A stretch of 36,379 nucleotides of DNA, from contig BCRI01000074.1 in NCBI GenBank assembly GCA_001552515.1, positions 1-36,379 of the forward strand, in the 5' to 3' direction. Positions within the stretch are counted from its first letter, which is position 1. Each line of letters begins with the position of its first letter. This document shows, piece after piece, positions 1-8,414 of this stretch. Source of the DNA: Sphaerimonospora mesophila NBRC 14179 = JCM 3151. GTDB lineage: Bacteria; Actinomycetota; Actinomycetes; Streptosporangiales; Streptosporangiaceae. A model generated the notes under the pieces. It did no database searches. It saw only the letters and a program-made list of their open reading frames with translations, and was not told the origin of the DNA. The translations under genes and the position numbers were made by a program.

Positions 1-162
1 CACGACCAGCTCCGCCGTACGGGGCCTGCCGTGGGTCTCGACCAGGCCCACGACGACGTCCCGGCCGCGATCGAGGGCGCGCAGGCCCTCGCCGAGCATC
101 GCGTAGGTCTTGCCCACCCCGGGTGCCGCGCCGAGGTAGACACGCAGCCGCCCGCGTCGCAT
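1..162 (-). CDS. kdpD: KdpD sensor histidine kinase, N-terminal fragment (runs off the window)
   Basis: Only the first 54 codons are present. The peptide begins MRRGRLRVYLGAAPGVGKTY and holds the Walker A motif GAAPGVGKT that is typical of the cytoplasmic KdpD domain fused to the sensor kinase. KdpD senses K+ limitation or osmotic stress and phosphorylates KdpE, which activates kdpFABC. The ATG lies 5 bp after the kdpC stop on the same strand, so kdpD is probably the next gene of the operon. No strong Shine-Dalgarno (SD) sequence is visible, which fits translational coupling to kdpC. The rest of kdpD and any kdpE lie outside the window. Confidence 0.9.
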   Translation of the reverse strand, partial: MRRGRLRVYLGAAPGVGKTYAMLGEGLRALDRGRDVVVGLVETHGRPRTAELVV

Positions 163-167
163 GCCGA

Positions 168-1025
168 TCAGCGCTCCTTGCCGAGAGCCCGGTCGAGAGC
201 CAGGTTGAGTTCCAGCACGTTGACCGCCGGTTCGCCCATGAACCCGAGTGCCCGGCCCATGGTGTGCTCCCTGATGAGCGCCTCCACCACGGCCGGGGCG
301 AGGCCGCGTTCTCGGGCGACCCGGGGCGCCTGTAGTTCCGCGTAGGCGACGGAGATATGCGGATCGAGGCCGCTGCCGCTCGCCGCGACGGCGTCCGGCG
401 GGACGACCGCTCGGACATCTCCGCGGACGGGAACGGTGCGGCCGGTCGCGTAGTCTCCGTCCGGACTCGCGCATTCTACCTTCACACCCTGGTAGGTGGA
501 GAGGAACGGCCTGACCGGGCAGGGCTGGTTGACGCTGACGGCCCTGGCGACCGGGCCGACGGCCGGGAAGACCTTCAGCACCGCGCCGACTCCGTCCGCC
601 GTGCAGTACGGCCTGGCCCCGCTCACCCCCTCCAACTCCCCGACGGCCTTCGACCGGGCGCAGACCTGGGTGAGCAGCGACGGCCTGCCGGGGCTGTCGA
701 CGACGTCCTCGGGGCCGAGGTTCCTCGCCGAGGTGGACAGCGGATCGTAACCGTCGCCCGCGGCGGACGGGCGGCTCTGGAAGTACTTCCTGACCGGGTT
801 CCCGTTCCGGTCCGTGAAGAGCTGGCCGATCAGCGCGCTGCCGACGTTCTTCCCGTTCTCCCGCACGATCGATCCGCTCGCCCGGTCGTGGAAGAAGGCC
901 TGGGCGACGCCGGTGACCGCCAGCGGGTACAGCCCGCCGAGGATCAGCGTGAGCACCACGAGGGTTCTGACGGCCGTGGGGACCTGCCGGGTGAGCCGGC
1001 CGGGGAGGCGAGTCATGCGAATCAT
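168..1025 (-). CDS. kdpC: Potassium-transporting ATPase KdpC subunit (long form with a 4-Cys insert)
   Basis: KdpC is the single-span chaperone-like subunit of the Kdp K+ pump and assists KdpB in ATP binding. The N-terminal membrane segment lies around residues 18-40. It is followed by the family core (GSALIGQLFT, KYFQSRPSAAGDGYDP) and the C-terminal block (SGSGLDPHIS, NVLELNLALD). The product is about 285 residues against about 190 for the E. coli protein. The excess is an insert at roughly residues 120-205 carrying four cysteines, on the side expected to face outward. The ATG overlaps the kdpB stop by one base (ATGA). A second ATG three codons downstream is possible. Confidence 0.95.
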   Translation of the reverse strand: MIRMTRLPGRLTRQVPTAVRTLVVLTLILGGLYPLAVTGVAQAFFHDRASGSIVRENGKNVGSALIGQLFTDRNGNPVRKYFQSRPSAAGDGYDPLSTSARNLGPEDVVDSPGRPSLLTQVCARSKAVGELEGVSGARPYCTADGVGAVLKVFPAVGPVARAVSVNQPCPVRPFLSTYQGVKVECASPDGDYATGRTVPVRGDVRAVVPPDAVAASGSGLDPHISVAYAELQAPRVARERGLAPAVVEALIREHTMGRALGFMGEPAVNVLELNLALDRALGKER

Positions 1026-3124
1026 CAGGACATCACCGGCAGCAACAGGTCGATTATCTTGATCCCGACGAAGGGGGCGACGATGCCGCCCAGGCCGTAC
1101 AGGGAGAGATTGCGCGACAGCAGCTTGGACGCGCTCGCGGGCCGGTAGCGCACCCCGCGCAGAGCCAGGGGGATCAACGCGACGATCACCAGGGCGTTGA
1201 AGACGACGGCGGACAGGATGGCCGATCGCGGGCTGTGCAGCCGCATGATGTTCAGCACGTCCAGGCCCGGGTAGACCGCGGCGAACACCGCCGGGATGAT
1301 CGCGAAGTACTTGGCGATGTCGTTGGCGATCGAGAACGTGGTGAGCGCGCCACGCGTGATCAGGAGCTGCTTGCCTATCTCGACGATCTCGATGAGCTTC
1401 GTCGGGCTGGAGTCGAGGTCGATCATGTTGCCGGCCTCCTTGGCCGCCGAGGTGCCGGTGTTCATCGCGACTCCGACGTCGGCCTGGGCCAGGGCAGGGG
1501 CGTCGTTGGTGCCGTCCCCGGTCATGGCGACCAGTCTGCCGCCCTCCTGCTCCTGCTTGATCAGGGCGAGCTTGTCCTCGGGGGTGGCCTCGGCGAGGAA
1601 GTCGTCCACCCCCGCCTCCCGGGCGATCGCCCGCGCGGTCACCGGGTTGTCCCCGGTGATCATCACGGTCCGGATGCCCATCTCGCGCATCTCCGCGAAC
1701 CGCTCGCGGATGCCCTCCTTGACCACGTCCTTCAGGTGGATGACCCCGAGCGCCCGGGCTCCGTCCTCGGTCGCCTCCCCGACCACGAGGGGGGTGCCGC
1801 CGGAGGCGGAGACACCGTCGACGATGGCGGCCACGTCGCCGCCGGGACGTCCGCCGTTGACCACGATCCACTCGGTGACCGCGGCCGCCGCGCCCTTGCG
1901 TATCCTGCGCCCGTTCACGTCCACGCCCGACATGCGGGTCTGCGCGGTGAAGGCGGCCCACTCCGCGTGTTCCAGCTCGCCCGGCCGCCGCTCGCGCAGG
2001 CCGTACGCCCGCTTGGCGTGGACGACGACCGAGCGGCCCTCGGGGGTCTCGTCGGCGAGGCTGGCGAGCTGCGCCGCCTCGGCCAGCTCCAGTTCGGAGA
2101 CGCCGTCGACCGGGACGAACTCCGACGCCTGCCGGTTGCCCAGCGTGATGGTGCCGGTCTTGTCGAGGAGCAGAGTGTGCACGTCGCCGGCGGCCTCGAC
2201 CGCCCGGCCGCTCATCGCCAGTACGTTGCGCTGGACGAGGCGGTCCATGCCCGCGACGCCGATGGCCGACAGCAGCGCTCCGATGGTCGTCGGGATGAGG
2301 CAGACGAGAAGCGCGGCCAGTACGACACCGGTGACCCCGTCGGAGTCGAGGGTGAGCGTGTCGGGGATGCCGGGGTTCTGGGCCTTGGAGTAGATCGCCA
2401 ACGGCTGCATGGTCGCCACACCGACCAGGAAGATGATGGTGAGAGCGGCCAGGAGGATGTTCAGGGCGATCTCGTTGGGGGTCTTCTGCCGGTCGGCGCC
2501 CTCGACGAGGCCGATCATCCGGTCGATGAAGCTCTCGCCGGGCCGCCGGGTGATCCGTACGACGATCCGGTCCGACAGGACCTTGGTGCCACCGGTGACG
2601 GCGCAGCGGTCGCCGCCGGACTCGCGGATCACCGGCGCGGACTCGCCGGTGATGGCCGATTCGTCCACCGAGGCGATGCCCTCGACGACGTCGCCGTCAC
2701 CGGGGATGATCTCCCCCGCCTCGACCACGACGACGTCGCCCTGACGGAGCTCGGCGGCGCCCACGACGTCCCACGCGGCACGTCCGTCCGGCGTCCCGTT
2801 CCTGAGCCGGCGTGCCGTGGTGTCGCGCCTGGCCGCCCGCAGCGTCGCCGCCTGGGCCTTGCCCCGGCCCTCGGCCACCGCCTCGGCCAGGTTGGCGAAC
2901 AGCACGGTCAGCCACAGCCATCCCGTGATCGCCCAGGCGAATCCCGAGGGGTCGGCGATCGCCAGGACCGTCGTGAACGCCGCGCCGATCTCGACGACGA
3001 ACATCACGGGGTTGCGCCACAGCGTGGCGGGGTTCAGTTTCCTGATCGCGTCAGGGAGTGATGTGAGGAGCCGGTGCGGCTCGAGCACGCCGCCTCTGAC
3101 CCTGACTTCCACCGATGTTGACAT
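1025..3124 (-). CDS. kdpB: Potassium-transporting P-type ATPase KdpB, catalytic subunit
   Basis: KdpB is the P-type ATPase subunit that hydrolyses ATP to drive K+ uptake through KdpA. The 699-residue product has the expected length. Visible motifs are the actuator-domain TGES (AITGESAPV), the phosphorylation motif DKTGTIT, the hinge [24 protein letters not shown] split around its nucleotide-binding Asp residues, and the KdpB-type C-terminus ([11 protein letters not shown]). The ATG at 3124 follows the kdpA stop by 3 bp. The gene is the third core member of the leftward operon, and its TGA overlaps the kdpC ATG, implying coupled translation. Confidence 0.97.
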   Translation of the reverse strand: MSTSVEVRVRGGVLEPHRLLTSLPDAIRKLNPATLWRNPVMFVVEIGAAFTTVLAIADPSGFAWAITGWLWLTVLFANLAEAVAEGRGKAQAATLRAARRDTTARRLRNGTPDGRAAWDVVGAAELRQGDVVVVEAGEIIPGDGDVVEGIASVDESAITGESAPVIRESGGDRCAVTGGTKVLSDRIVVRITRRPGESFIDRMIGLVEGADRQKTPNEIALNILLAALTIIFLVGVATMQPLAIYSKAQNPGIPDTLTLDSDGVTGVVLAALLVCLIPTTIGALLSAIGVAGMDRLVQRNVLAMSGRAVEAAGDVHTLLLDKTGTITLGNRQASEFVPVDGVSELELAEAAQLASLADETPEGRSVVVHAKRAYGLRERRPGELEHAEWAAFTAQTRMSGVDVNGRRIRKGAAAAVTEWIVVNGGRPGGDVAAIVDGVSASGGTPLVVGEATEDGARALGVIHLKDVVKEGIRERFAEMREMGIRTVMITGDNPVTARAIAREAGVDDFLAEATPEDKLALIKQEQEGGRLVAMTGDGTNDAPALAQADVGVAMNTGTSAAKEAGNMIDLDSSPTKLIEIVEIGKQLLITRGALTTFSIANDIAKYFAIIPAVFAAVYPGLDVLNIMRLHSPRSAILSAVVFNALVIVALIPLALRGVRYRPASASKLLSRNLSLYGLGGIVAPFVGIKIIDLLLPVMS

Positions 3125-3127
3125 TTC

Positions 3128-4777
3128 CTATGAAAGTCCTTCTGCGAGCGGCCCGAGTGCGAGGGAGGGGAGGAAGGTGAGGGCGACGAGGATGACCGTC
3201 ACCCCGATCACCATTCCGACGAACTGCGGCCGGTGGGTGGGCAGGGTGCCGGCCGACTCGGGGACGGCGGACTGCGTCGCCAGCGACCCGGCGAGCCCGA
3301 GCACCAGGATGATCGGCAGGAACCGGCCGATGACCATGCACAGGCCGAACACCACGTCGTACCAGGGCGTGTTCACCGTCAGCCCGGCGAACGCCGATCC
3401 GTTGTTGTTGGACGTGCTGACGAAGCCGTAGAGCACCTCGGACAGGCCGTGCGGCCCGCTGTTCAGCATGCTCGCGCGCTGCTCGGGAGAGGCCATGGCC
3501 AGCGCCGTGCCGACCAGCACCAGGATCGGCATGACCAGGAAGTACGCCCCGGCGAGCTTGATCTCACGGGGGCCGATCCGCTTGCCCAGATACTCCGGGG
3601 TCCGGCCCACCATGAGTCCCGCCACGAAGACCGTGATCACGGCGAGGACGAGCATGCCGTACAGTCCCGAGCCGGCGCCACCGGGGGCCACCTCGCCGAG
3701 CATCATGTCGACCATGGTCATCATGCCGCCGAGCGGCGTGTAGGAGTCGTGGAACGAGTTGACCGCACCGGTGCTGGTGAGCGTGGTTGCCGCGGCGAAG
3801 GCGGCCGAGTCGGCGACCCCCAGCCGGACCTCCTTGCCCTCCAGCGCCGCGCCGATCGCCTGCGGCACGGTGCCGCCGGCCGAGAGCTCGAAGACACCGG
3901 TCAGGGTGACGCTCGTCAGGGCCATCACCGCCATGATCGCCGTGATGGCGTGCCCCTGCCTGACCTGGCCGACCATCCGGCCGAAGGCGCGTGGCAGGGA
4001 GAACGGGATCAGCAGGATCGCGAAGATCTCGATCCAGTTCGTCCAGCTCGTCGGGTTCTCGAAGGGATGCGCGGCGTTGGCGTTGTAGAAGCCGCCGCCG
4101 TTCGTGCCCAGCTCCTTGATGATCTCCTGGCTCGCGACCGGGCCCCCGGTGACGTCCTGGGCGCCCCCTGTCAGGGTCGTCAGCTCCTGCGGGCCCGCGA
4201 AGTTCTGCACCACCCCGCCCGCCACCAGCGTGAGCGCGCCGACGAACGCGATCGGCAGCAGGATGCGGATCGTACCGCGGACCAGGTCCACCCAGAAGTT
4301 GCCGAGCAGGTCGGTCCGGCCGCGTGCGAAGCCGCGCACCAGCGCGATCGCCACCGACATGCCGGCGGCTGCCGACACGAAGTTCTGCACGGCCAGCCCG
4401 GCCATCTGCGTCAGGTGGCCCATGGTGGACTCACCGGAGTACGACTGCCAGTTGGTGTTGGTCACGAAGCTGATCGCCGTGTTCCAGGCGATGTGATCGG
4501 GCACCGGTCCCATGCCGAGACTCAGAAAGAGCCTGTCCTGGAGGCGCTGCAGGCCGTACAGGGCCAGGACGGACACCGCGGAGAAGGCCAGCACGGCGCG
4601 CGCGTAGCCGCCCCAGGTCTGCTCCGCGTCCGGCCGGACGCCGATCAGGCGATAGACGACGCGCTCGACGGCGCTGTGACGAGTCCCCGAATAGACCCGG
4701 TACATGTAGTCGCCAAGCGGCCTGTGCACCAGGGCCAGGGAGACGACGAGGGAGGCGATGAAGACGACCCCGGACAC
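3128..4777 (-). CDS. kdpA: Potassium-transporting ATPase KdpA, K+-binding channel-like subunit
   Basis: KdpA is the ion-conducting subunit, related to K+ channels of the SKT superfamily. The 549-residue protein is almost entirely hydrophobic helices. Selectivity-filter-like loops are visible: [42 protein letters not shown] and [12 protein letters not shown]. The start is a GTG whose first base is the last base of the kdpF stop (TAGTG), with a GGAG SD inside the end of kdpF. This chaining implies coupled translation of kdpF and kdpA. Confidence 0.97.
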   Translation of the reverse strand: MSGVVFIASLVVSLALVHRPLGDYMYRVYSGTRHSAVERVVYRLIGVRPDAEQTWGGYARAVLAFSAVSVLALYGLQRLQDRLFLSLGMGPVPDHIAWNTAISFVTNTNWQSYSGESTMGHLTQMAGLAVQNFVSAAAGMSVAIALVRGFARGRTDLLGNFWVDLVRGTIRILLPIAFVGALTLVAGGVVQNFAGPQELTTLTGGAQDVTGGPVASQEIIKELGTNGGGFYNANAAHPFENPTSWTNWIEIFAILLIPFSLPRAFGRMVGQVRQGHAITAIMAVMALTSVTLTGVFELSAGGTVPQAIGAALEGKEVRLGVADSAAFAAATTLTSTGAVNSFHDSYTPLGGMMTMVDMMLGEVAPGGAGSGLYGMLVLAVITVFVAGLMVGRTPEYLGKRIGPREIKLAGAYFLVMPILVLVGTALAMASPEQRASMLNSGPHGLSEVLYGFVSTSNNNGSAFAGLTVNTPWYDVVFGLCMVIGRFLPIILVLGLAGSLATQSAVPESAGTLPTHRPQFVGMVIGVTVILVALTFLPSLALGPLAEGLS

Positions 4778-4866
4778 TAGAAACGCTCCGGGAACAGCAT
4801 CGCCACGATCATGAAGACGACCAGGCCGGTCGCGATGACGAGGCCGGCGGCGTTGACGGCGCTCAC
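4777..4866 (-). CDS. kdpF: KdpF, small stabilising subunit of the Kdp ATPase (29 aa)
   Basis: A 29-residue single-span peptide starts with GTG ([15 protein letters not shown]...) and ends MLFPERF. The end resembles the LFPE(K/R)F ending of known KdpF peptides such as the M. tuberculosis one. KdpF is a membrane peptide that stabilises the KdpABC complex. Its GTG overlaps the TGA of the preceding 27-residue peptide gene (GTGA), and its TAG overlaps the kdpA start. Position, length, hydrophobicity and ending all agree. It is too short for standard gene callers and easily missed. Confidence 0.9.
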   Translation of the reverse strand: MSAVNAAGLVIATGLVVFMIVAMLFPERF

Positions 4867-4946
4867 AGCCGTTCCACCGCCCGCACCAGGAGCCCGAAGG
4901 CCGCGAATATCACGACCGTCAGGGCGACGAAGACGACGTCGGTCAT
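4863..4946 (-). CDS. 27-residue single-span membrane peptide upstream of kdpF
   Basis: The ORF starts ATG at 4946 behind a good SD (AAGGAG, 6 nt spacing) and encodes [20 protein letters not shown] followed by VRAVERL. This is one hydrophobic helix with a short basic tail. Its TGA overlaps the GTG of kdpF by the GTGA arrangement, so it is the true first cistron of the kdp operon. Because the other subunits are coupled in the same way, it may be an accessory Kdp peptide or mainly a translation-initiation device. It is not KdpF itself, which follows separately. I do not know an assigned name or function. Confidence 0.7.
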   Translation of the reverse strand: MTDVVFVALTVVIFAAFGLLVRAVERL

Positions 4947-5125
4947 CCCCACTCCTTCACGCCGAGGCTTCGCTCGTCCCCGGGAAACGGGGGGCGGCAT
5001 GAGCCAAGCGAATACCCCGCTGTACCTCTGGTGGGGTTTCTTGACGTGTTCCCTACGCCGGAGCGATGGGTATTTACGCGCTCCGTACGCCGCCGGGGGC
5101 GCGGGGCGGCCGGGTTCGTCCCCGG
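4947..5125 (-). promoter_or_regulatory. kdp operon leader/promoter region with two inverted repeats
   Basis: This 179-bp gap separates the DUF4429 gene from the kdp operon and must hold the kdp promoter if the operon is separately transcribed. Two perfect inverted repeats are visible. CCCCG/CGGGG (4978-4982 and 4988-4992, loop GGAAA) lies just ahead of the first SD. CGGAGCG/CGCTCCG (5059-5065 and 5079-5085, 13-bp spacer) lies further up and could be a binding site or a terminator stem for the upstream gene; no T-run follows it. No convincing -10/-35 pair or KdpE box was identified. Confidence 0.35.
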
Positions 5126-6004
5126 TCAGGAACCGCCGGTGAGGCGGCGGAGCACGGCCTGCTTGGCCGTACGGAACTCCTCGTCGGTGAGCACACCGGA
5201 TCGGTGCAACTCGCCGAGCTCGGTCAGCCGGCGGATGAGCACGTCGTGATCGTCGGGCGCCTCGTGGCGGTCGGCGGCGGGCGGGGGGAGTGGGAGGGGC
5301 TCCTTCGTCTCGCGCGGCAGGCGGGCGAGCACGGCGGCGGCGACGAGGGCAGTCGTGCCGCCGAAGCGCTGCACGCCCCAGGACAGGCAGCGCGGGTCGT
5401 TCTCCGGCGGCCCGCCCGGTCCGGCGCCCTTCAGCCGGAAGCGGAGGCTGCCGTAGCCCAGACCGGACTGGGGCTTCCACTCCACGCCGGCCAGGTCGGC
5501 CAGCGGGAACTCCTGCGGACCGGCGGACTCCTTGACCGACTTCGCGAACAGGGTCCACTCGATGCGCACGCGCTCGCCGTCGAAGCTCACGACGCCGTCG
5601 CCCGCGGAGGCCGACACGGGTACGGCAGGGCCGGGCAGGAGGAAGCCGTCGCAGGGGTCGCTCGGCGTCTGCCAGATCTGAAGGGAGTCGCGGATCTCGT
5701 CGGCGAGGTATTCCGCTGCGCCCGTACGGTCCTTGGGGACGGCCAGGCGGTAGGGGTCAGCGGGGGCGCCGAGTCCGCCGGCGACGGCCTCCGTCAGCGG
5801 GTCGGCCCCTTTCCTGAGGCGAAGCCGCAGGTGGCCCCCCTTGCGTGCGGGCTCGAAGGCCGCTCCGGCGATCGCCTGGAGCGGTATCACCAGCTCTCCG
5901 AGCACCTTCCGCAGCTCATGGACGTCCTTCCCGCTGCCCGGCACGATCCGCAGCCGTTCACCGTCGAACGTCCATGATCCGTCCGATACGACGATCTCCG
6001 CCAT
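5126..6004 (-). CDS. DUF4429 / SHOCT domain protein
   Basis: The 292-residue soluble protein contains two copies of a PH-like DUF4429 unit. One is near residues 8-100 (WTFDGERLRIVP ... IPLQAIAGAAFEP) and one near 137-215 (VSFDGERVRIEW ... FPLADLAGVEWKP). A short C-terminal SHOCT segment follows (LTELGELHRSGVLTDEEFRTAK), an amphipathic motif thought to mediate oligomerisation. No enzymatic motif is seen. The molecular function of the family is unknown. It lies 53 bp downstream of the methyltransferase gene on the same strand and could be co-transcribed with it. Confidence 0.85.
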   Translation of the reverse strand: MAEIVVSDGSWTFDGERLRIVPGSGKDVHELRKVLGELVIPLQAIAGAAFEPARKGGHLRLRLRKGADPLTEAVAGGLGAPADPYRLAVPKDRTGAAEYLADEIRDSLQIWQTPSDPCDGFLLPGPAVPVSASAGDGVVSFDGERVRIEWTLFAKSVKESAGPQEFPLADLAGVEWKPQSGLGYGSLRFRLKGAGPGGPPENDPRCLSWGVQRFGGTTALVAAAVLARLPRETKEPLPLPPPAADRHEAPDDHDVLIRRLTELGELHRSGVLTDEEFRTAKQAVLRRLTGGS

Positions 6005-6057
6005 GCCGCCAGCCTAGAACACGGCGACCGTCTCATATTCCCGACATCGTGGGCGCG

Positions 6058-6885
6058 TCAGTTTTTGCGGGCGACGGCCCCGAGGATCCCGGGCCTGCTC
6101 AGGTCGACCTCCGTCTCCCATGGCGGATCGGGACGCCAGGCCTGCACCGGGACGACGCCGGGCTCCAGGATCTCCAGACCGTCGAAGAACGACGTGATCT
6201 GTGGCAGCGTCCGGCCCGCGATGCCGCCGGAGGAGGTCGCCGAGTACACCTTCTGGCCCTCGGCGACCGTGTCTCCGATCTCGGTCTCGCCCTGGTAGAT
6301 GTGGGAGAGCACCAGATGGCCGCCCGGGACCAGCCGGTCCCTGATCGAGGCGGCGATGGCGGCCGCCGCGTCGTCCTCCGGCACGAAGTGGAGCACCGCG
6401 ACCAGCAGCACGGCGAACGGCCGGGTCAGGTCGATGTGCGCGCGGACCGCCGGGTCGTCGAAGATCGCGTCCGGATCCCGCAGGTCGCCGCGCATCACCG
6501 CGGTGTCCTGGTCGTTCGCGAGCAGCGCCTGGGCATGGATGAGGACGACGGGATCGTTGTCGACGTACATCACCCGGGACCCGGGCGCGTGCCGCTGCGC
6601 CACCTGGTGGACGTTCTCCTGAGTCGGCAGCCCGGCGCCGACGTCGATGAACTGCGTGACCCCGGAACGGGCCAGATGCCGTACGGCACGGCCGAGGAAG
6701 CCGCGGTTCTCCCTGGCGACCTCGCGTGCGTCGTTGCCCATCTGCCGGCCGATGGCGATCATCTTCTCGGCGGCCTCGCGGTCGGCCGCGAAGTTGTCCT
6801 TGCCGCCCAGGTAGTAGTCGTACATCCGGGCGACGCTGGGGATGGTCGGGTCGATACCCGTCGGCACCTGCTTGGGATCGTCCAT
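6058..6885 (-). CDS. SAM-dependent methyltransferase, DUF574/Methyltransf_19 family
   Basis: The 275-residue product starts MDDPKQVPTGIDPTIPSVAR followed by MYDYYLGGKDNF, the signature opening of the actinomycete DUF574 methyltransferases. The SAM-binding GxGxP loop reads FIDVGAGLPTQENVHQ (near residues 78-95), and the acidic nucleotide-ribose position follows in VMYVDNDPVVL. The family is expanded in filamentous actinobacteria; substrates are mostly unknown. I chose ATG 6885 because GAGAGG lies 7 nt upstream; a TTG five codons earlier is in frame but less likely. Confidence 0.88.
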   Translation of the reverse strand: MDDPKQVPTGIDPTIPSVARMYDYYLGGKDNFAADREAAEKMIAIGRQMGNDAREVARENRGFLGRAVRHLARSGVTQFIDVGAGLPTQENVHQVAQRHAPGSRVMYVDNDPVVLIHAQALLANDQDTAVMRGDLRDPDAIFDDPAVRAHIDLTRPFAVLLVAVLHFVPEDDAAAAIAASIRDRLVPGGHLVLSHIYQGETEIGDTVAEGQKVYSATSSGGIAGRTLPQITSFFDGLEILEPGVVPVQAWRPDPPWETEVDLSRPGILGAVARKN

Positions 6886-6908
6886 CTGGCCGCCTCTCAA
6901 GAACCGTC

Positions 6909-6921
6909 TGCGCGGATTCTA
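6909..6921 (-). promoter_or_regulatory. Probable -10 element for the methyltransferase gene
   Basis: TAGAAT (minus strand, 6921-6916) lies 31 nt upstream of the methyltransferase ATG and would start transcription near 6909. The -35 region is poorly conserved. This is a single-motif prediction. Confidence 0.35.
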
Positions 6922-7009
6922 GGCGAAAGATCACTAACCTGGGAATAACGGATCCCGATCGAGAGGCGTGATCGAGCCCGTCGGACGGTGGTCCCCGAGC
7001 CGATCGCGA

Positions 7010-7381
7010 TCAGGTGAAGAGGCGGGCGACGGCATGGCCCGCCGCCGCCGCCATCACACCGAGCACCAGGCTGCCGACGGCATTGGCCGCGGCCTTTCCC
7101 GTCGATCCCTCCTCGAGCAGGCGAACCGTCTCGAAGCCGAAGGTGCTGAAGGTGGTGAGCGCGCCGCAGAAACCGGTCCCGGCCAGCACGGTCACCTCGT
7201 GCGGCAGGCCGAGCGTGGGGCCGGCGCCGAGCAGGAGGCCGAGGACGAACGACCCGGCGAGGTTGACCGTCAGCGTGCCCCAGGGGAACACGCTGTCGTG
7301 GTGTCGCTGCACGAACCGGTCGATGAGGTAGCGCGCGGGCGCGCCGACGGCTCCGCCGAGGAAGACGAGCAGGACGGTCAT
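7010..7381 (-). CDS. crcB: CrcB/FluC fluoride ion channel
   Basis: The 123-residue product has four hydrophobic segments and the Fluc family motifs GGAVGAPARYLIDR near the start, WGTLTVNLAGSFVLG (residues about 34-48) and GFCGALTTFSTFGFE (about 72-86). FluC channels form antiparallel dimers that export fluoride. ATG 7381 gives the standard length. Upstream in-frame codons continue but give no family sequence. The SD is weak, so a leaderless or atypical start is possible. No fluoride riboswitch was found upstream. The DUF190 gene, a frequent crcB partner, is divergently encoded 450 bp away. Confidence 0.92.
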   Translation of the reverse strand: MTVLLVFLGGAVGAPARYLIDRFVQRHHDSVFPWGTLTVNLAGSFVLGLLLGAGPTLGLPHEVTVLAGTGFCGALTTFSTFGFETVRLLEEGSTGKAAANAVGSLVLGVMAAAAGHAVARLFT

Positions 7382-7831
7382 GCGGCGAGGAAACCGATCC
7401 CGAGAGAGATCCTTGGCGAGATCTTCGGTGAGGAACGTGTGCACGCCGATGGCGGGGGGGCGTCTCGCGCCGGTCGGCCAGGCCCGGCGGGAAGATCTGT
7501 CTCGGGGAATGCCCTCATGTCCGCCCTCCTCCGAGACGACGAAAGCCGCCGGCGCGTCGCCAGGAGCCATCAGCCGTCGGTGGCGGTTCGGGCGGCCGGG
7601 CGAGACACCGTTGGGAAACGCCGCCCGGGCGGGATCCATCGCCGTGCCGATCAGTTTACGTGTGCGGATGCGCGAATCGTCAATCCGTACAGGGGCACGA
7701 TGCCTGGTCGAGGGGGAAACGCATGCGTTTGTCCCGTGCGTCTCCCGAGCAGCGGGGCAGGCCGCGGTGGGGCCCCTTGAGCGCGGGCGTTCCGCCGACG
7801 TTCCCGGAGGCTTCGGGGAAGGGGGCCGGAG
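7382..7831. promoter_or_regulatory. Divergent crcB/DUF190 intergenic region with a 14-bp palindrome
   Basis: No gene was recognised in these 450 bp; the ORFs that cross it lack family similarity. It holds the perfect palindrome AAACGCATGCGTTT at 7717-7730, flanked by GGGG and GTCCC, about 100 bp before the DUF190 start. This is a plausible operator for a dimeric repressor. No fluoride-riboswitch consensus could be matched on either strand. Confidence 0.4.
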
Positions 7832-8170
7832 GTGAAATCGCACGAGACCGCGGCCAGGTTGACGATCTTGGTGGGGGAGAACGACCAGTACCGGCACCGG
7901 CCGCTGTACGCCGAGATCGTGCATCGGGCCCACCACATGGGATTGGCCGGGGCGAGCGTGTTCCGCGGCATGGAAGGCTACGGCGCCTCCTCGCTCATCC
8001 ACACGAGCCGTCTGCTGTCACTCGGCGAGGACCTGCCGGTCGCCGTCGTCATCGTCGACACCCGAGAGAAGATCACCGCATTCCTCGTGGAACTCGACGA
8101 GATGGTCATCGACGGCCTGGTCCTCGTCGACGAGGTCGAGGTGCACCGCCACCGGACCCGTCCACGGTGA
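7832..8170 (+). CDS. DUF190 family protein (PII-like fold), CrcB-associated
   Basis: The 112-residue protein reads [20 protein letters not shown] then [21 protein letters not shown], the hallmark of DUF190. This is a small PII-like ferredoxin-fold family often encoded next to crcB and presumed to have a regulatory or ligand-sensing role. The start is GTG at 7832, with AAGGGGG six nucleotides upstream. It stands alone on the plus strand; unusually, the crcB gene is divergent rather than in the same operon. A weak GCCGG/CCGGC hairpin at 8189-8202 follows the stop without a T-run. Confidence 0.9.
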   Translation: MKSHETAARLTILVGENDQYRHRPLYAEIVHRAHHMGLAGASVFRGMEGYGASSLIHTSRLLSLGEDLPVAVVIVDTREKITAFLVELDEMVIDGLVLVDEVEVHRHRTRPR

Positions 8171-8414
8171 CTCCGGCCATCTCTTCCGGCCGGCATACCG
8201 GCGGGCGAGGTGCGCGTGGTGACCGCGGAGCGATTCGCCCACCGGGTCGTCGAGTGCGGCGGCGTCGCGGTTCACCATTGTCGCTGCACCTCTCGTGTCA
8301 TACGAGCGCCGGGCAGATCCTTTCACGTCGCCCGTACGTCGTACATCGACAGCGTTCGAGCCCTCAGCCGGCCGTCCGGCGGGATGTGGGCGGAAGGCAG
8401 GGGCATGACCGCAC
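8171..8414. other. Gene-free interval between the convergent DUF190 and terC genes
   Basis: This is a 244-bp stretch between two convergent genes. It contains the hairpin GCCGG-CATA-CCGGC at 8189-8202 near the DUF190 stop. Short ORFs crossing it show no family features. Nothing else was recognised. Confidence 0.4.

Noticed and set aside
1235-3061. 608-codon plus-strand ORF opposite kdpB
   Set aside because: Composition artefact of a GC-rich coding strand; kdpB is an unambiguous family match on the other strand.
4947-5125. Possible c-di-AMP (ydaO-type) riboswitch ahead of the kdp operon
   Set aside because: The conserved blocks of that riboswitch could not be matched on the minus strand; only two simple inverted repeats are present.
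7382-7831. Fluoride riboswitch in the crcB/DUF190 intergenic region
   Set aside because: No GGCGATGG-like start or CTGATGAC-like end in the right order on either strand.
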